A DNA stretch of 64,000 nucleotides, taken from NCBI GenBank assembly GCA_013995675.1, contig VWRR01000017.1:367433-431432 (forward strand), written 5' to 3'. Made by a program: the position numbers and the translations under genes. Each line of letters starts with the position of its first letter. Position 1 is the first letter of the stretch. This DNA is from Cyanidiococcus yangmingshanensis. Its lineage: Eukaryota > Rhodophyta > Bangiophyceae > Cyanidiales > Cyanidiaceae. Below, one piece after another: positions 19,965-30,092 of the stretch. The notes under the pieces were generated by a model, which saw nothing but the letters and a program-made list of their open reading frames with translations, had not been told where the DNA came from and made no database searches.

Positions 19965-22900
19965 ATGTGGCAAGCGCTTCGGGAGGAGGCTTTTCTGAGG
20001 GCTACTGAAGCTCGTCGACGTGCTCAACAAGTGGCCGCAGCGGCTCGTGAGATACTGGAAGACGCTCGAGCAGCCATCGAAGCCGACGACGAAGACGAGA
20101 CACCAGCGGCAGAGCGTGCTGGTGACCCAAAAGACGATGAGTCGATGACGGTATCCGTTTTACCTCGCCCGCAGTTGCCGATCAACCAGGAACGCGACAG
20201 CAAGGGCTCCCGTCAGACAGAACCTTCTCCCTCGCTGGCAACGGAGGTTGGAAGTGCTCGGCCTGTATCGAGGACCGAGTCGGCGTCAGCACGCACTAGA
20301 GGGCCCGCCAACCTATCTGAAACGTCACCGAAACCATCAGGTTCTTTTTCACGGCCGTTTTTGTCTTTCCCGGATGAGGAGCGGAGCAGTGGATCGCGGC
20401 GAGGGCCGAAAAGACGTGGACTTGGAGCGACGCCGCTCGGTGCCCTCAGCGCCTCAACCGGATCAAACGATGCAGATCAGAGAGGTGAGGAGTCGACGGA
20501 CCTTGACGAGAAGCGCAGGTTTGCACGTCAAGCGGAGCGTACAACGTCCCAGACTGGTCACTCGATCGGAGAGGAGAATCCAAGTCTCGACCATGCACCG
20601 CGACTGGGGGAGCGAAGAAACCCAGCAATCCATGATCGCGAAGAGAGCGCTCTGACAGAGACGAGACTGGCAACATCGATGCCGGCTCAAAGGGAAAGAA
20701 ATCATGTAGCTGAAGAGGAGGCCTCGATTGTTCACAACGGCGATACTGATGCCTCGACTGCAGCCTTGTCCGGTGCTGCAACGCCAACGGTCGAGTCCCT
20801 GCCTATGAGGCGGCCTGTTGGTCGTCGAACATCGAGCGCCCGGAATGCTCGCTCGGAAACCAGACCGACAACTGCTCTGGCGTCGGTGAATGTGCAGCAG
20901 CGCGGCGAGGTCGATGCGCTCCTCGTTATGGATGAAGACGCTCAGCAAGAGCATTTAGGAGCAGGCACTGACGCTGGCGCATCGGAGTGGAAGCGAGCAG
21001 CCGAACGTTCTCCAGAGATATCAGAGCAGGCTCTTGAGAATCCTGTGCTGTCTGTGGATGCGTATGCAAACACATGCGTTGACCAACAAGCGTCTGAAAA
21101 GGTCGATGACGCTCCAAGAGAAATGGCAGTTTTGCGAGCCGTCGGTGCCGACCGCGAGCCGGGTATCCGGACGCTTTCAACAATAGTCGAGACGAACGCT
21201 GATGCGCAGGGCTCGAGCGCTCTGCTTTGTGCCTCTGATTCATCAACTCATGATTTACCACTCATGCCTCTAGACGAGCGAAGGCCATCGTGCCCATCCG
21301 CCGATATGAGCGCATCGTTCATGTCAGAAACACCTGTGGCTTGCCATGGATCGGGCGTCGCGGCTACATCCGACCGAGAAAGGCGAACCCAGAAGCATCG
21401 CTCTTCTGAGGACACGGATTTGGAAGTAGTCGTAGACGAGGCGGCAACGATGAAGCACGAGTCCGCCGACGACCTGGGACTTTGGACGCAACCGCGAGCT
21501 GGCCACTCGCCACGGACAGCTTCTGTCTCCGTATCCTCCACCGAAATTGGAGCGAATGCAGCAACAAGATCGGAGCCAAACACGTCTCCAGTTGCGGCAA
21601 GGGATACAGTGATACCGCCCATGCTGCATCGAGATGACGATTCTGCTAGCGCTGAACCGGAATCGGTGTTCGAATCGACAAAGCCGACAACGCTTCTAGA
21701 GGAACCAGCCAGCGAACGGTTTCTCATGGAGCGTCAGGGTGAATCTATTCCCAGCGACAAGAGCACTAGCGAATCATCATCGTCATCATCTATGAAGATC
21801 TCTCAACGACCCGTTTCATGGGATGGTCATGATCAGAACGATTCATGTGCTGGCGCGATCTCAGACGCGCGAGACAAGAACGATGAATCTGATGTTCTAG
21901 ATCAGCAGAATGCAGAGACGCCGCCCGAGCGCAACGTCTCGAGGGTGTTTGGTCCCCGTCTGGCGTTATCACCTCGGAATGCGCCTCCGCTAGCGACACC
22001 AGCGTCGTCACCTTTGCAGGAGCGTGTTGTGAGTCCGGACCTTGTTGCAGCCACCGACGCATCGTATGCAGCGGTTAGGCAGGTGCCCGAGGAATCCGAG
22101 GAATTGGGCTCGGAAGACTGCCGAGCTGTCCCAGTGGCCCCGCATGGTCCAGACACGGCGTCCTCGGAGAAGATTCCCCCTGCGCACCAAGCATCTTTCA
22201 AAGGAGCACGGGATTCTTCTTCACGGATCGCTACTTCAATCTCACCGCCCATTGAGCGCACCATCGCAGGTGCTGGGCTCGAGCACGCCGACCACTTGGC
22301 GAGCGATCACACGAGTCTGGGACCAGAGGATGCCACCGCTGCTTGCGCCAATCCGTCGGCGTACGCTGTCTCGGTAGCGCAACGACCTAGCAATGTTCCG
22401 GATTCATCCGTGAATGCTGATCGGCAAACGATTCAAGTTCTACGAGACCAACTGGCGGCACTCACAGACCGCTATGCCGCGAGCCAGGATGCCGCCGAGC
22501 AATGGGCATGCCGGTACGAGGAGCTTCGCACTGACTACGAATTCATGTCCACAGAATTGGAAAAGCTCCGTGATCACTGTATGGAACAAGAGTCTAATGT
22601 AGAATCCCTGCAAGAAGCACTTGATCACGCGTTGGCGCAGCTACGAGACGCCCAGAACGAGAGTCAAACCAGCCGCGCTGCCGAAGCCGAGGCCCAGGCA
22701 GCGCTCACAGATCTGCAGCGTTCGATGGCATCCATGGAGCGACGTCTCCTCGAGCACGACGAGCGTGAACGCAAACTCTCTCGTGCATTGACTGCAATGC
22801 AGCAATCCCATGAGGCGTCTCTGGAGCGGCGTGAACAACAACACCAAACGCAGCTGCAAGCGCTTGAAGCACGCCTGCTGGCCATGGAGTCCGCCGCTGC

Positions 22901-23603
22901 CGATGCGCAGCAAGAGACGGTCAGGTTGCGCTCGCTTCTGGAACAGAATGAGGCGCAGCTCTTGTCTGCTCGAGGTGAGCAAGCTCGCCTTGTCGACGAG
23001 CTTGCTGAATGCCGAGCTGAGTTGGAGGAAGCCCGGACCAGAAACATTCGGCTTCGTCAGGAACGAAACTGTTGGAAAATGCTCCTTCTGCGTCAACATT
23101 ATCGGACCATGTTGGAAGCGGTTTCAACAGAGCATGAGCAAGACTTGACTGTCGTTGCGAATGTAGCCTCGGCGACCGGTTCGGTAACGAGCACCACGGA
23201 TGGGTCGCACACCGACTCGGAGCACGTTGTTGTGCCCGAGCCTATCGACATTGATCAGGTCGTCGAGAGCACCTCTGCCGATGAACCGATCGATAGACCT
23301 TTCCTTCGACAGCTGGTTCTCGTTTTTCTCCTAAGCGATCAGCCTGGTCAGCGTCAAGAGGCACTCGACCTACTTCTCCGTTTGTTGCAATGCACTGAAG
23401 CAGAACGGGCCCGTGTCGCTCAGCATCTACGACTCCGAGGAAAACGGGTCTCCCTGGGTCGAGAGTTTGTACGCTTTCTCTGGCGCGAGACCGAACCTGA
23501 TCCGGGATCCAGCGAGACACCAAGTGCAGTGAGCCGAATGGAACCAGAGCTCGAATCGGAGATCCAACCGAGCGATACCAGAAAAGAAGCCACGTCCACT
23601 TGA
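19965..23603 (+). CDS. Golgin-like coiled-coil protein with C-terminal GRAB/GRIP-related domain
   Basis: A 1212-residue protein in one frame. The short N-terminal Ala/Arg-rich helix (MWQALREEAFLRATEARRR) is followed by about 790 residues of polar, low-complexity and presumably disordered sequence. A long coiled coil follows at about 820-1045 (QVLRDQLAALTDRY through RLRQERNCWKMLLLRQHY). Near 1108-1155 comes a compact helical segment, RPFLRQLVLVFLL...EALDLLLRLLQCTEAER. It resembles the GRAB/GRIP modules of golgins, which bind ARF/ARL GTPases on Golgi membranes (family pattern YLKNVxLKFL...LLPVLxxLLxxSPEE). Coiled coil followed by this module is the usual golgin order. The exact golgin cannot be named. 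The ATG at 19965 is used; the frame is open upstream only through TTG. Confidence 0.6.
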   Translation: MWQALREEAFLRATEARRRAQQVAAAAREILEDARAAIEADDEDETPAAERAGDPKDDESMTVSVLPRPQLPINQERDSKGSRQTEPSPSLATEVGSARPVSRTESASARTRGPANLSETSPKPSGSFSRPFLSFPDEERSSGSRRGPKRRGLGATPLGALSASTGSNDADQRGEESTDLDEKRRFARQAERTTSQTGHSIGEENPSLDHAPRLGERRNPAIHDREESALTETRLATSMPAQRERNHVAEEEASIVHNGDTDASTAALSGAATPTVESLPMRRPVGRRTSSARNARSETRPTTALASVNVQQRGEVDALLVMDEDAQQEHLGAGTDAGASEWKRAAERSPEISEQALENPVLSVDAYANTCVDQQASEKVDDAPREMAVLRAVGADREPGIRTLSTIVETNADAQGSSALLCASDSSTHDLPLMPLDERRPSCPSADMSASFMSETPVACHGSGVAATSDRERRTQKHRSSEDTDLEVVVDEAATMKHESADDLGLWTQPRAGHSPRTASVSVSSTEIGANAATRSEPNTSPVAARDTVIPPMLHRDDDSASAEPESVFESTKPTTLLEEPASERFLMERQGESIPSDKSTSESSSSSSMKISQRPVSWDGHDQNDSCAGAISDARDKNDESDVLDQQNAETPPERNVSRVFGPRLALSPRNAPPLATPASSPLQERVVSPDLVAATDASYAAVRQVPEESEELGSEDCRAVPVAPHGPDTASSEKIPPAHQASFKGARDSSSRIATSISPPIERTIAGAGLEHADHLASDHTSLGPEDATAACANPSAYAVSVAQRPSNVPDSSVNADRQTIQVLRDQLAALTDRYAASQDAAEQWACRYEELRTDYEFMSTELEKLRDHCMEQESNVESLQEALDHALAQLRDAQNESQTSRAAEAEAQAALTDLQRSMASMERRLLEHDERERKLSRALTAMQQSHEASLERREQQHQTQLQALEARLLAMESAAADAQQETVRLRSLLEQNEAQLLSARGEQARLVDELAECRAELEEARTRNIRLRQERNCWKMLLLRQHYRTMLEAVSTEHEQDLTVVANVASATGSVTSTTDGSHTDSEHVVVPEPIDIDQVVESTSADEPIDRPFLRQLVLVFLLSDQPGQRQEALDLLLRLLQCTEAERARVAQHLRLRGKRVSLGREFVRFLWRETEPDPGSSETPSAVSRMEPELESEIQPSDTRKEATST

Positions 23604-24336
23604 GTGCACGAGCGTGCATCGTGACCTTGCCAAGGGGGTATCGAATCCGTATCCCCGGCCAGGCGCTGAACTCGACTCGGAATGGAACCAAGGAAAGTCA
23701 AAAAACAAGTGACCAGACTCGGATCGATGCGTCAAGCGTTTCTGCTCGGGTCATCAACGAGCTCCACGAATGGGATGAAGACCTCTCCCGTGCGCTCGTT
23801 GCCTGTCGCGGTTCTCGCTCGAGGCCCCTTTTTGAACGCGCTGCCGTGCGGGAACAGGTACTACGCCCGGGTGCTGCGCTGTAGCCTACATCGACGTCCT
23901 TGACACCACCAATCCGATGATAGATGGATCGATAGAAACCTGGATCGTCTTTTGCGTGGAATGCTTGCGGTGACATGGTCGGGTCCAGCGTCTCGCGATC
24001 GATGGTTCGCCTCCGAGCCGGCTGGTCGCATACCGCATGCCAAGTGGTGCGGGTCGATCGCTGCAACAAGCGTCCAAGGTCATCTACCTTGGAAGAGACC
24101 ATGTGCGCTCTGCTTGATTCCATTCATAAAATCGATCGACTTGCTGTTTACGAACTGGAACGCATCTGCTTGGCAAAGGTCTCGCTTGGATCGAGATGCT
24201 GCCCGGTGTTAGATCGAACATGTACGAATTAGATCATAAATGGATTTTTATGGACAGCGGCGCGCAGGCGTCCGCCCAGCCGCGGGATTTCAAATACTAG
24301 GCCTGAACTTGGAGCGACCAACGCTGCAGACTTGCC
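23604..24336. other. Intergenic region, no gene recognised
   Basis: Between the golgin and SKA1 genes. Short frames only, shadows on both strands; presumably the 3' region of the golgin gene and the SKA1 promoter. Confidence 0.4.
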
Positions 24337-25714
24337 ATGGACGAAGCGATTGAGGCTTTGCACCTTGCCTGGGAGCGACTAGAGAGAGATGTTGCACTGT
24401 TGGAGTACCGGGTTGCTCAGGAGCTGGTACAGCGGGGAGACGAACCAGGGACAAGCGTTGTCGATCCGCTACAGTTGATTGAGCGACTGCGCGGGTTACG
24501 ACGGGCACTTCCTGCTCTGCAAGCAGAGTGGGATCGAACCCTGGCACTCAAGCACGAGCTTCTTTTCGTGACCCAAACCATTCTTATGGCGAATCAGGAT
24601 GGAGATTCAGCAGGTCGTGGCAGAGATACAACAGGAGGGTCTTATTGCCGAGGCGGGGTCGCCAGTTGCCCAAGCGTCCGCGACGTTGTTTCGCCACTTT
24701 CAAGCCTGTTTTCGACAGTGGCAACAAGCTTTATCCGAGATGAACGAGCAACGTGGTGAGTTGTCGACGTTTTCGACGAAACGATTCGATGTATCGACAG
24801 CAGAGGCACAAGACAACGAGAACCTGAACGATCCCGAGGCGAGCGCCGCGGCTGCTCCCGTGTGGGCCGGTCAGTTGGCCGCGGACGCTGCCACCGAGAC
24901 GCTCCATCTGGCCATGGTTCGTGCTGGTGTACCGCTACATACACCAGCATCATCACCGTTTGCCACCATGGATGGTGCTTTCGACTTTGAGAATCGCCAT
25001 TCGTTGCCTGATGAGATCCCAGATAGCGACTTGGCCGTGACGAGTGTCGTGAACCCCTTGAGGGATATGAACCAAACATCAGCGGATCATGAGCACCGTG
25101 GCTCGTCATCGCCGTGGTCGTCGAATGGATTCGTGCCGATAGCAAAGGCCGCTTTTCAGCGCTTGCCGCTGATATTACGCCGTCGGGTTCCATCCCTAGA
25201 TACATTGAACCAGTCCTATGCGAAGCTTTTCCAAACGATAGCTGAGCGAGAACGCGCGGTGCTCAGCGATGCCGAAGCAATGAATCTTCTAGGCGAAGGA
25301 TGTCGTGACCAGTTAGAGGTGCTCCGCGGTCTTGCCGTTCTTCGACGGACACGTGATGGCTGGATGTTGGCTGCTGCGACGAGCGGAACACGTGTACCGA
25401 CTCGATCGCATGCCGGCGGGTCGCACTCGAGGGAAGCCAGCCACGTGAACCGAGAGGCTCGGCCGAAATCGTCACCAATGCCACTCGGCGTCTCCGAAAG
25501 TGTCCGTTCGTCGAGCACGCGAAAGCACTTTCCAGCGCCAACGCCGGATCCAAGTATGGGCAGCTCTGGTTCACGCGTCATCAGAACAGGGACCACGCCT
25601 CCGAAACAAGGATCTCAGCAACCAGATGCATACCAACCTGCTAGGCGTACGGATCGTGTTTCCTCGGTTCGTCGTATATCGCGCGATCCACTGGACAATG
25701 TGACAATCATGTAG
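24337..25714 (+). CDS. SKA1: SKA1-like kinetochore-microtubule protein, with one +1 frame offset
   Basis: Probable subunit of the SKA complex, which couples kinetochores to spindle microtubules. The N-terminal part is an alpha-helical coiled coil (MDEAIEALHLAWERLERD..., LQLIERLRGLRRALPAL). After a polar linker comes a winged-helix-like segment, FVPIAKAAFQRLPLILRRRVPSLDTLNQSYAKL. It fits the SKA1 microtubule-binding domain pattern (F..iPky..GRl....lN.ai..i). A basic, Ser-rich C-terminal tail follows. The first frame (from ATG 24337) and second frame overlap at 24599-24759. The coiled coil passes from one to the other by one skipped base between about 24595 and 24607, for example GAT-T-CAG at 24607. 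Joined length is about 458 residues. The assignment is from remembered family features and is moderate. Confidence 0.6.
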
Positions 25715-26173
25715 GGAAAACCGAATCGTTTTGGACGATGGCGAAGATGGAGAAAGAGCCAAAGCCTGCCGTGCGCATGCTCTCCACTCGTCGTGCAGCA
25801 GCGTACCCCGATGGTTGACGGCTCGCCGATAGACACGCCTCTGGGTCTCCAGGCTGTGTCCTTGCGCCCATCCGGTAAAACACGCTACTCCATCAACCGC
25901 AGCGACTGGGTTATCGCTACGCTCCTATCGCAAAACTGCTGGCCTCGTTATCGAACGAGTGTCCTGCTCCAGGGACTGAATGCGGCGGCAACGGGCACGT
26001 CGCGGTTGATCGCCGCTCTCCCATCCAAAGCTCCACACAAAAGACGACATCCCTTCGCCTGCACATCAACCACAAATGTGCTGCCTCTGACGTCTTCGAT
26101 GCAGTGTCTAGGTCGTGCGCTCGCTGGGAGACCATCTCAGCACCAACGATATGCTGTTGGTTCCTCGCCAGGT
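25715..26173. other. Convergent spacer between SKA1 and BUD31
   Basis: 3' regions of two convergent genes. A plus-strand frame of 200 codons (25793-26395) opposes the BUD31 3' part and looks like its shadow. Nothing else seen. Confidence 0.4.
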
Positions 26174-26789
26174 CTAGGCGGGCTTGGTTCCGGAATGCCT
26201 CCTTCGACGTGGCAGCTTTCGGGCTACAGCCGATCGTTGCGCTGGTGGAATCTGCTCCCAGTCCGGTTGCTCGGTGTCGAACCAGATCGGCTCAAGGACT
26301 CGGTTGGTGCGCGGCTCGACACAATCGTCGTCGGCGCAGGTAACGCAGCCCGTGGCCCGAGACGGCATCAGGAACGCTCGCGTATTCAGTTCTGAACGAG
26401 GCCCGGGACGGCGTTTACGAAGCGGCACTCGACAAACAGCGTGACCACCTTGGGCCGTACATCGAGAGACGGCCCAGAGTGAGCAGAGCGCTCGGTAGCC
26501 TCGACGACGCCACTTGGCAATCAGGTCCCCGTCAGCGAATCCGATAGCGCACGAAGTATGCAAACGTCGCACGACTTAACTTGTGCTCCACAAACCTTTT
26601 GTGATAGATCGCTCGATTCTGGTCATGATGAACTTGATGCAGTGGCCACAAAAGCCCCGTCGAAGGGGTCCCGTTCCGTTCGAGGGCGTCACTGCGCACT
26701 TGTTCGAAATAGTCCAGCTCATCAGCGAGTGTCTTCCACGACTCGTCTGGTGGCGGAAAAGAGGTCACGACTGCTCGCCAGGAGAGCAT
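26174..26789 (-). CDS. BUD31: BUD31/G10 splicing factor, with one +1 frame offset
   Basis: BUD31 is a small, highly conserved Zn-binding protein of the spliceosomal NTC-related complex. Motifs in order: FPPPDESW near the N-terminus, LADELDYFEQ, LWPLHQVHHDQNRAIY (family LWPIFRIHHQxxRYIY), KRFVEHKLSR, then IGFADGDLIAKWRRRGYRALC (family GYADKNLIAKWKKxGYExLC), CRVP and a Cys-rich CVTCADDDC. The first half is in one minus-strand frame ending at TGA 26532. The second half is in the next frame, reached by skipping T 26546 (VR then IGFAD), +1. Similarity is continuous across it. Start ATG 26789 (MLSWRAVVTS). The conserved part ends near 26321, while the frame stays open to 26174, giving a tail of about 49 residues beyond the family's usual end. 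That tail may be real or hide another offset. Confidence 0.88.
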
Positions 26790-27257
26790 TGTGATTATGA
26801 ACCGTTTCCAGTCCCGTCTGTTGAGTGCTTTGGCAAACCTCGCGAACGTCGTGGTGCCGGGCACAGCACCTCGACACCGCGAGTACGCAGCTCAACGAAG
26901 CGGCTCGTCGACGGTCACGCCCAAAGCAGGTTCTATCCTCGAAACGCAGTCCGCAAGTCGAAACGCCAGACACAAGCGTTCACTTGCTCGCTCGTAAGCG
27001 GCAAGGCACAACAGTGTCTTGGAACAAGTAGCGCATTCAACGGAGCGGGTCGCAACGAGAGGCGTCGAACCAGCAGCGAGATACTGGGACTCAGACGACG
27101 CAACTCGGCCAACATCTTGACGAGTGGTTGTTGTTGACTTGGCCTTTTAATCATAATCGAATGGGTCATCAAGCAAGATTCTAGTTTTTGAGTCGCCATG
27201 ATGATCTGTTGACGAACTGGGTCTTGGCGAAGAGTACGTTGGCACTAGTCTGATCAG
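26790..27257. other. Divergent promoter region of BUD31 and the RRN7-like gene
   Basis: Short region between divergent starts. Minus-strand frames here (for example at 26933-27199) are open but carry no recognised domain. Confidence 0.4.
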
Positions 27258-28796
27258 ATGCTCTACCCGTGCGAGTCGTGTGGTGCTCGTCGTTTTCGTT
27301 GGAACGACGAGGGTCACCCAGTTTGTGCCGTTTGCAACGCAGTTCAACAGTCGTACGAAGAAACCGGTCTTGATGCACTCGAATCTGGTGTACACTTTTC
27401 CCATCAGAGTCTTATCGAGCGAGCACGAGTGGCTCAGCGAAGACAACGGGACGCTGGTCAAGGGCCAACGAGCCCGCGTCGACGAGCCCGACTGAGTCAG
27501 CGCCAGCGACTCGGTGTCCCTGTTGCTGATCAACTACAACGTCCAGAAACCAACCCAGTGACGAACATCTCTGTCGTGTACGCTGCAGTCGGCAGGGCAA
27601 CAACGCTGCTTACCGAGCAAACGGCAGGTACCAGCGCACTATCATTCGTTTCGCAGTGGCTTGGCGCGCTGCTCACTGATCGGTTTGCTGCTTTCCACCA
27701 CTATGTGAATAGGTCTTTTGAACACGGCTCGGGTGCTGTGAAACTCCGCATTGGAGCGACCACCCTTGTGGCGGTTGTCTTTCTCGGTGTGACCCAGGCG
27801 AGGGCGGAAGCGACGACGCCAGCATTGGTCGCCTGCCACTCGTTGCGCTTCCTGGAGCAACTGGAACAAGGCCCTTTGGGACGTTTTCGTGATCTGCTCA
27901 TCCCGTACCTGCACTGCAATGACCAAGAGTACCGTCTCTGTCGGCGGAGACTGGTGGCAAGGGCTCGCATGCTGGTCGCTAGGCTGGGTGACCCGGAGAC
28001 GAGGCGCCACTGGGGCATCGATGGCAATACGACCGACGGCCTCGTTCAGCGGCACAGTCGTATCACTTTGGATATTCCTGTGGTGTGTCCCGAATCGCTG
28101 GTGCAGTGGTTGCTCGAACGTTGGTCCGAGCACGATGAGGCGAACGACAGAGAAGCGAAAACGGCGACTCGAGAAGACCGCACCCGTCTGTTAAGGCAAG
28201 TCATCGGATGGTCGGCTGAATCAGAGCTGCTCGTTGCGCTAGATACCGTTCTTGCGGATGCCATGCTGACATATGCCGGCGTTCTGGAACTACCCGACTC
28301 TCGGATCCGCCCAGATCGTCTCTATGACGGGGACGAAAACGCATCTGGCCGGGTTGATCGTCAGCAGCAAGACCCCTCGGATGCATGGTTTATAGAATCG
28401 GTTGCACGGCTGCGACAACACCACGAGTCCTTGCGACGGGAGGTCACGCTCTGCTGGAGACGACTACCCAAGGCGTCAAGAGCACAGCCTCGGATTCGAG
28501 CGCTTGTCGATGCGATTGAGCATCAGCGCTCAGTTACAAAACTCTGGGGCACCTGCCCCTGGCAAGTGACGGCACACTGGCGCTCTACCAATCCGGAGTA
28601 TCGGGACAGGTCATGGCCGCGTGCCCGCTCTCTGGCTGAATTCGTCGGTCGTTTGTTTTCATTATCACCTCGGGAGCTAGAACGCTGCATTCTCCGGCGA
28701 GCACGCGATCTCGACTTGATGGTCCGTGAGCTGATTGAAGGAACCTCGGTCCATTGCAACGACGGTTGTGCGCATCCATCAACGAACCAGCCATGA
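27258..28796 (+). CDS. RRN7/TAF1B-like RNA polymerase I core factor
   Basis: A 512-residue protein starting with a TFIIB-type Zn ribbon: Cys5-x2-Cys8 ... Cys23-x2-Cys26 (YPCESCGARRF, PVCAVCNAV). A basic reader-like segment follows (RARVAQRRQRDAGQG...RRRARLSQRQRLG). Then come helical stretches compatible with degenerate cyclin folds, including a hydrophobic run TLVAVVFLGVT. This is the layout of Rrn7/TAF1B, the TFIIB-related subunit of the Pol I core factor/SL1 that recruits Pol I to rDNA. It lacks the conserved cyclin repeats expected of TFIIB or BRF1, which favours the Pol I factor. Single unbroken frame, ATG at 27258. TFIIE-alpha and a possible Mediator subunit lie nearby, but eukaryotic neighbours carry little weight. 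Confidence 0.62.
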   Translation: MLYPCESCGARRFRWNDEGHPVCAVCNAVQQSYEETGLDALESGVHFSHQSLIERARVAQRRQRDAGQGPTSPRRRARLSQRQRLGVPVADQLQRPETNPVTNISVVYAAVGRATTLLTEQTAGTSALSFVSQWLGALLTDRFAAFHHYVNRSFEHGSGAVKLRIGATTLVAVVFLGVTQARAEATTPALVACHSLRFLEQLEQGPLGRFRDLLIPYLHCNDQEYRLCRRRLVARARMLVARLGDPETRRHWGIDGNTTDGLVQRHSRITLDIPVVCPESLVQWLLERWSEHDEANDREAKTATREDRTRLLRQVIGWSAESELLVALDTVLADAMLTYAGVLELPDSRIRPDRLYDGDENASGRVDRQQQDPSDAWFIESVARLRQHHESLRREVTLCWRRLPKASRAQPRIRALVDAIEHQRSVTKLWGTCPWQVTAHWRSTNPEYRDRSWPRARSLAEFVGRLFSLSPRELERCILRRARDLDLMVRELIEGTSVHCNDGCAHPSTNQP

Positions 28797-30092
28797 GTGA
28801 GTTTATCGACAGATCGTTCAATCCTTACGGTGTATCGTTGGGGAGTCGTCGCGTCTGAATACGCTGCTGCAGTGAATAGATTCATCGACGCGATATCGAA
28901 GCGGGTCTCAACTGCCTCAATTGAGTAGTGTCGATTCGTCGAGAGCCAGCCATCGCTGATGCGACTCGAGCACCGCCGCGAGACTGGCGGTGCCTTGCAA
29001 CCTGATTTGCTTGACACGGCCACGACTCGTGCGAGGACCAAGGACACTGCAAGATGGCCCGACAAGAACGATATCTGGAGCAGATTGGAGTACCAGCGAG
29101 ACCTATCTTTGGGGTCACGGAACCAACGGAACACCTTTGCATGTTATGCTGGCCCGTGTGCCACAATTCATTCTCTCCAACGCATTGCGGAGCGATTTCG
29201 TCGCCATTGACTGTCCGCGAAGGAGCCGTCCGTACGATCCATGGACATCAGGCTGCGACTCGCTCTTCCCGCAACGATCGCATCCATAAATAATCTATAC
29301 GCCGAACATACCGAAGAACTTGTCGATCGCTCATCGACATGAACGCATCCCCAGTCGACTTGTATCATCCATGCGACGACGCAATCGCCTCAGCGCCGTC
29401 TCCACAGCAGTCTCCTTCACGGGGTTCTGATCAGTAACCAGACCTGTTCATGAGCCCCTATTCCGCCCTCACCCACCCCAATCACCCGATGATTGCGAAA
29501 GCGCATCCACTCTAGGTGACCAATCCATCGGGGCATGTCTCCCACAACGCCCGCCTCACTGCATGGCCCGCACGCCGTAGGCAGCGGGATGGAGACGGCC
29601 AGAACCCTGCCGTCGTCACGGTCACGCAAAACGGCTCATTCATGAAACGCTTCGTCGTCGCGTCGTCACGCGGTCGGCGCAATCGGAGACCCTTCGAACC
29701 GGGACACGTGTCTCGCGTCGCACGCATGCGCCGGAGCCCCCGAGGCGAATCATGCCTCCGTCGACGTCCGCAATCGCCCACAGCGCCGCTTTCCAGGCGC
29801 GCGCACGCACGTGCCATCGGGTGCGCATCACGCCATGGCATCGATGCCGCGGCGCGTCGAGACGCGACCCCTTGGCGTGCTCGGTGACGCCACGTGGGCC
29901 CAGGAATGTTCATGTCATGTCTAGGTTTGTACTGCAAGGTTGGATTCATCATGCGGCCTTCGATTCGCCGGCGTAACGACTTGTTATTTTCCTACGATGT
30001 GACCGACGCCGATGACCGGGCGGGAATCACGAACGACAAACGTTAGTGCGAGATTTCGTTCTTCTCTAGGTACGAAGCGATTTTGAACATAC
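28797..30092. other. Intergenic region with a GC-rich stretch
   Basis: Apart from the small frame at 29054-29293, no gene is recognised. Around 29520-29890 the sequence is GC- and CpG-rich with open frames on both strands, like the promoter stretches before other genes here. It may serve the SUMO-like-domain gene that follows. Confidence 0.4.
29054..29293 (+). CDS. Small hypothetical protein (79 residues)
   Basis: ATG-initiated frame encoding MARQERYLEQIGVPARPIFG..., with CMLCW, a further Cys-x3-His and His-Cys that could suggest a small Zn site, and a polar C-terminus. I do not recognise a family. It may equally be a chance frame. Confidence 0.22.
   Translation: MARQERYLEQIGVPARPIFGVTEPTEHLCMLCWPVCHNSFSPTHCGAISSPLTVREGAVRTIHGHQAATRSSRNDRIHK

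Noticed and set aside
24525-24545. GGGTTCGATCC on the minus strand resembling a tRNA B-box
   Set aside because: Lies inside the SKA1 coding frame, with no cloverleaf around it.
25793-26395. 200-codon plus-strand frame opposite BUD31
   Set aside because: Begins with a non-ATG codon and runs antisense to conserved BUD31 sequence; a shadow.
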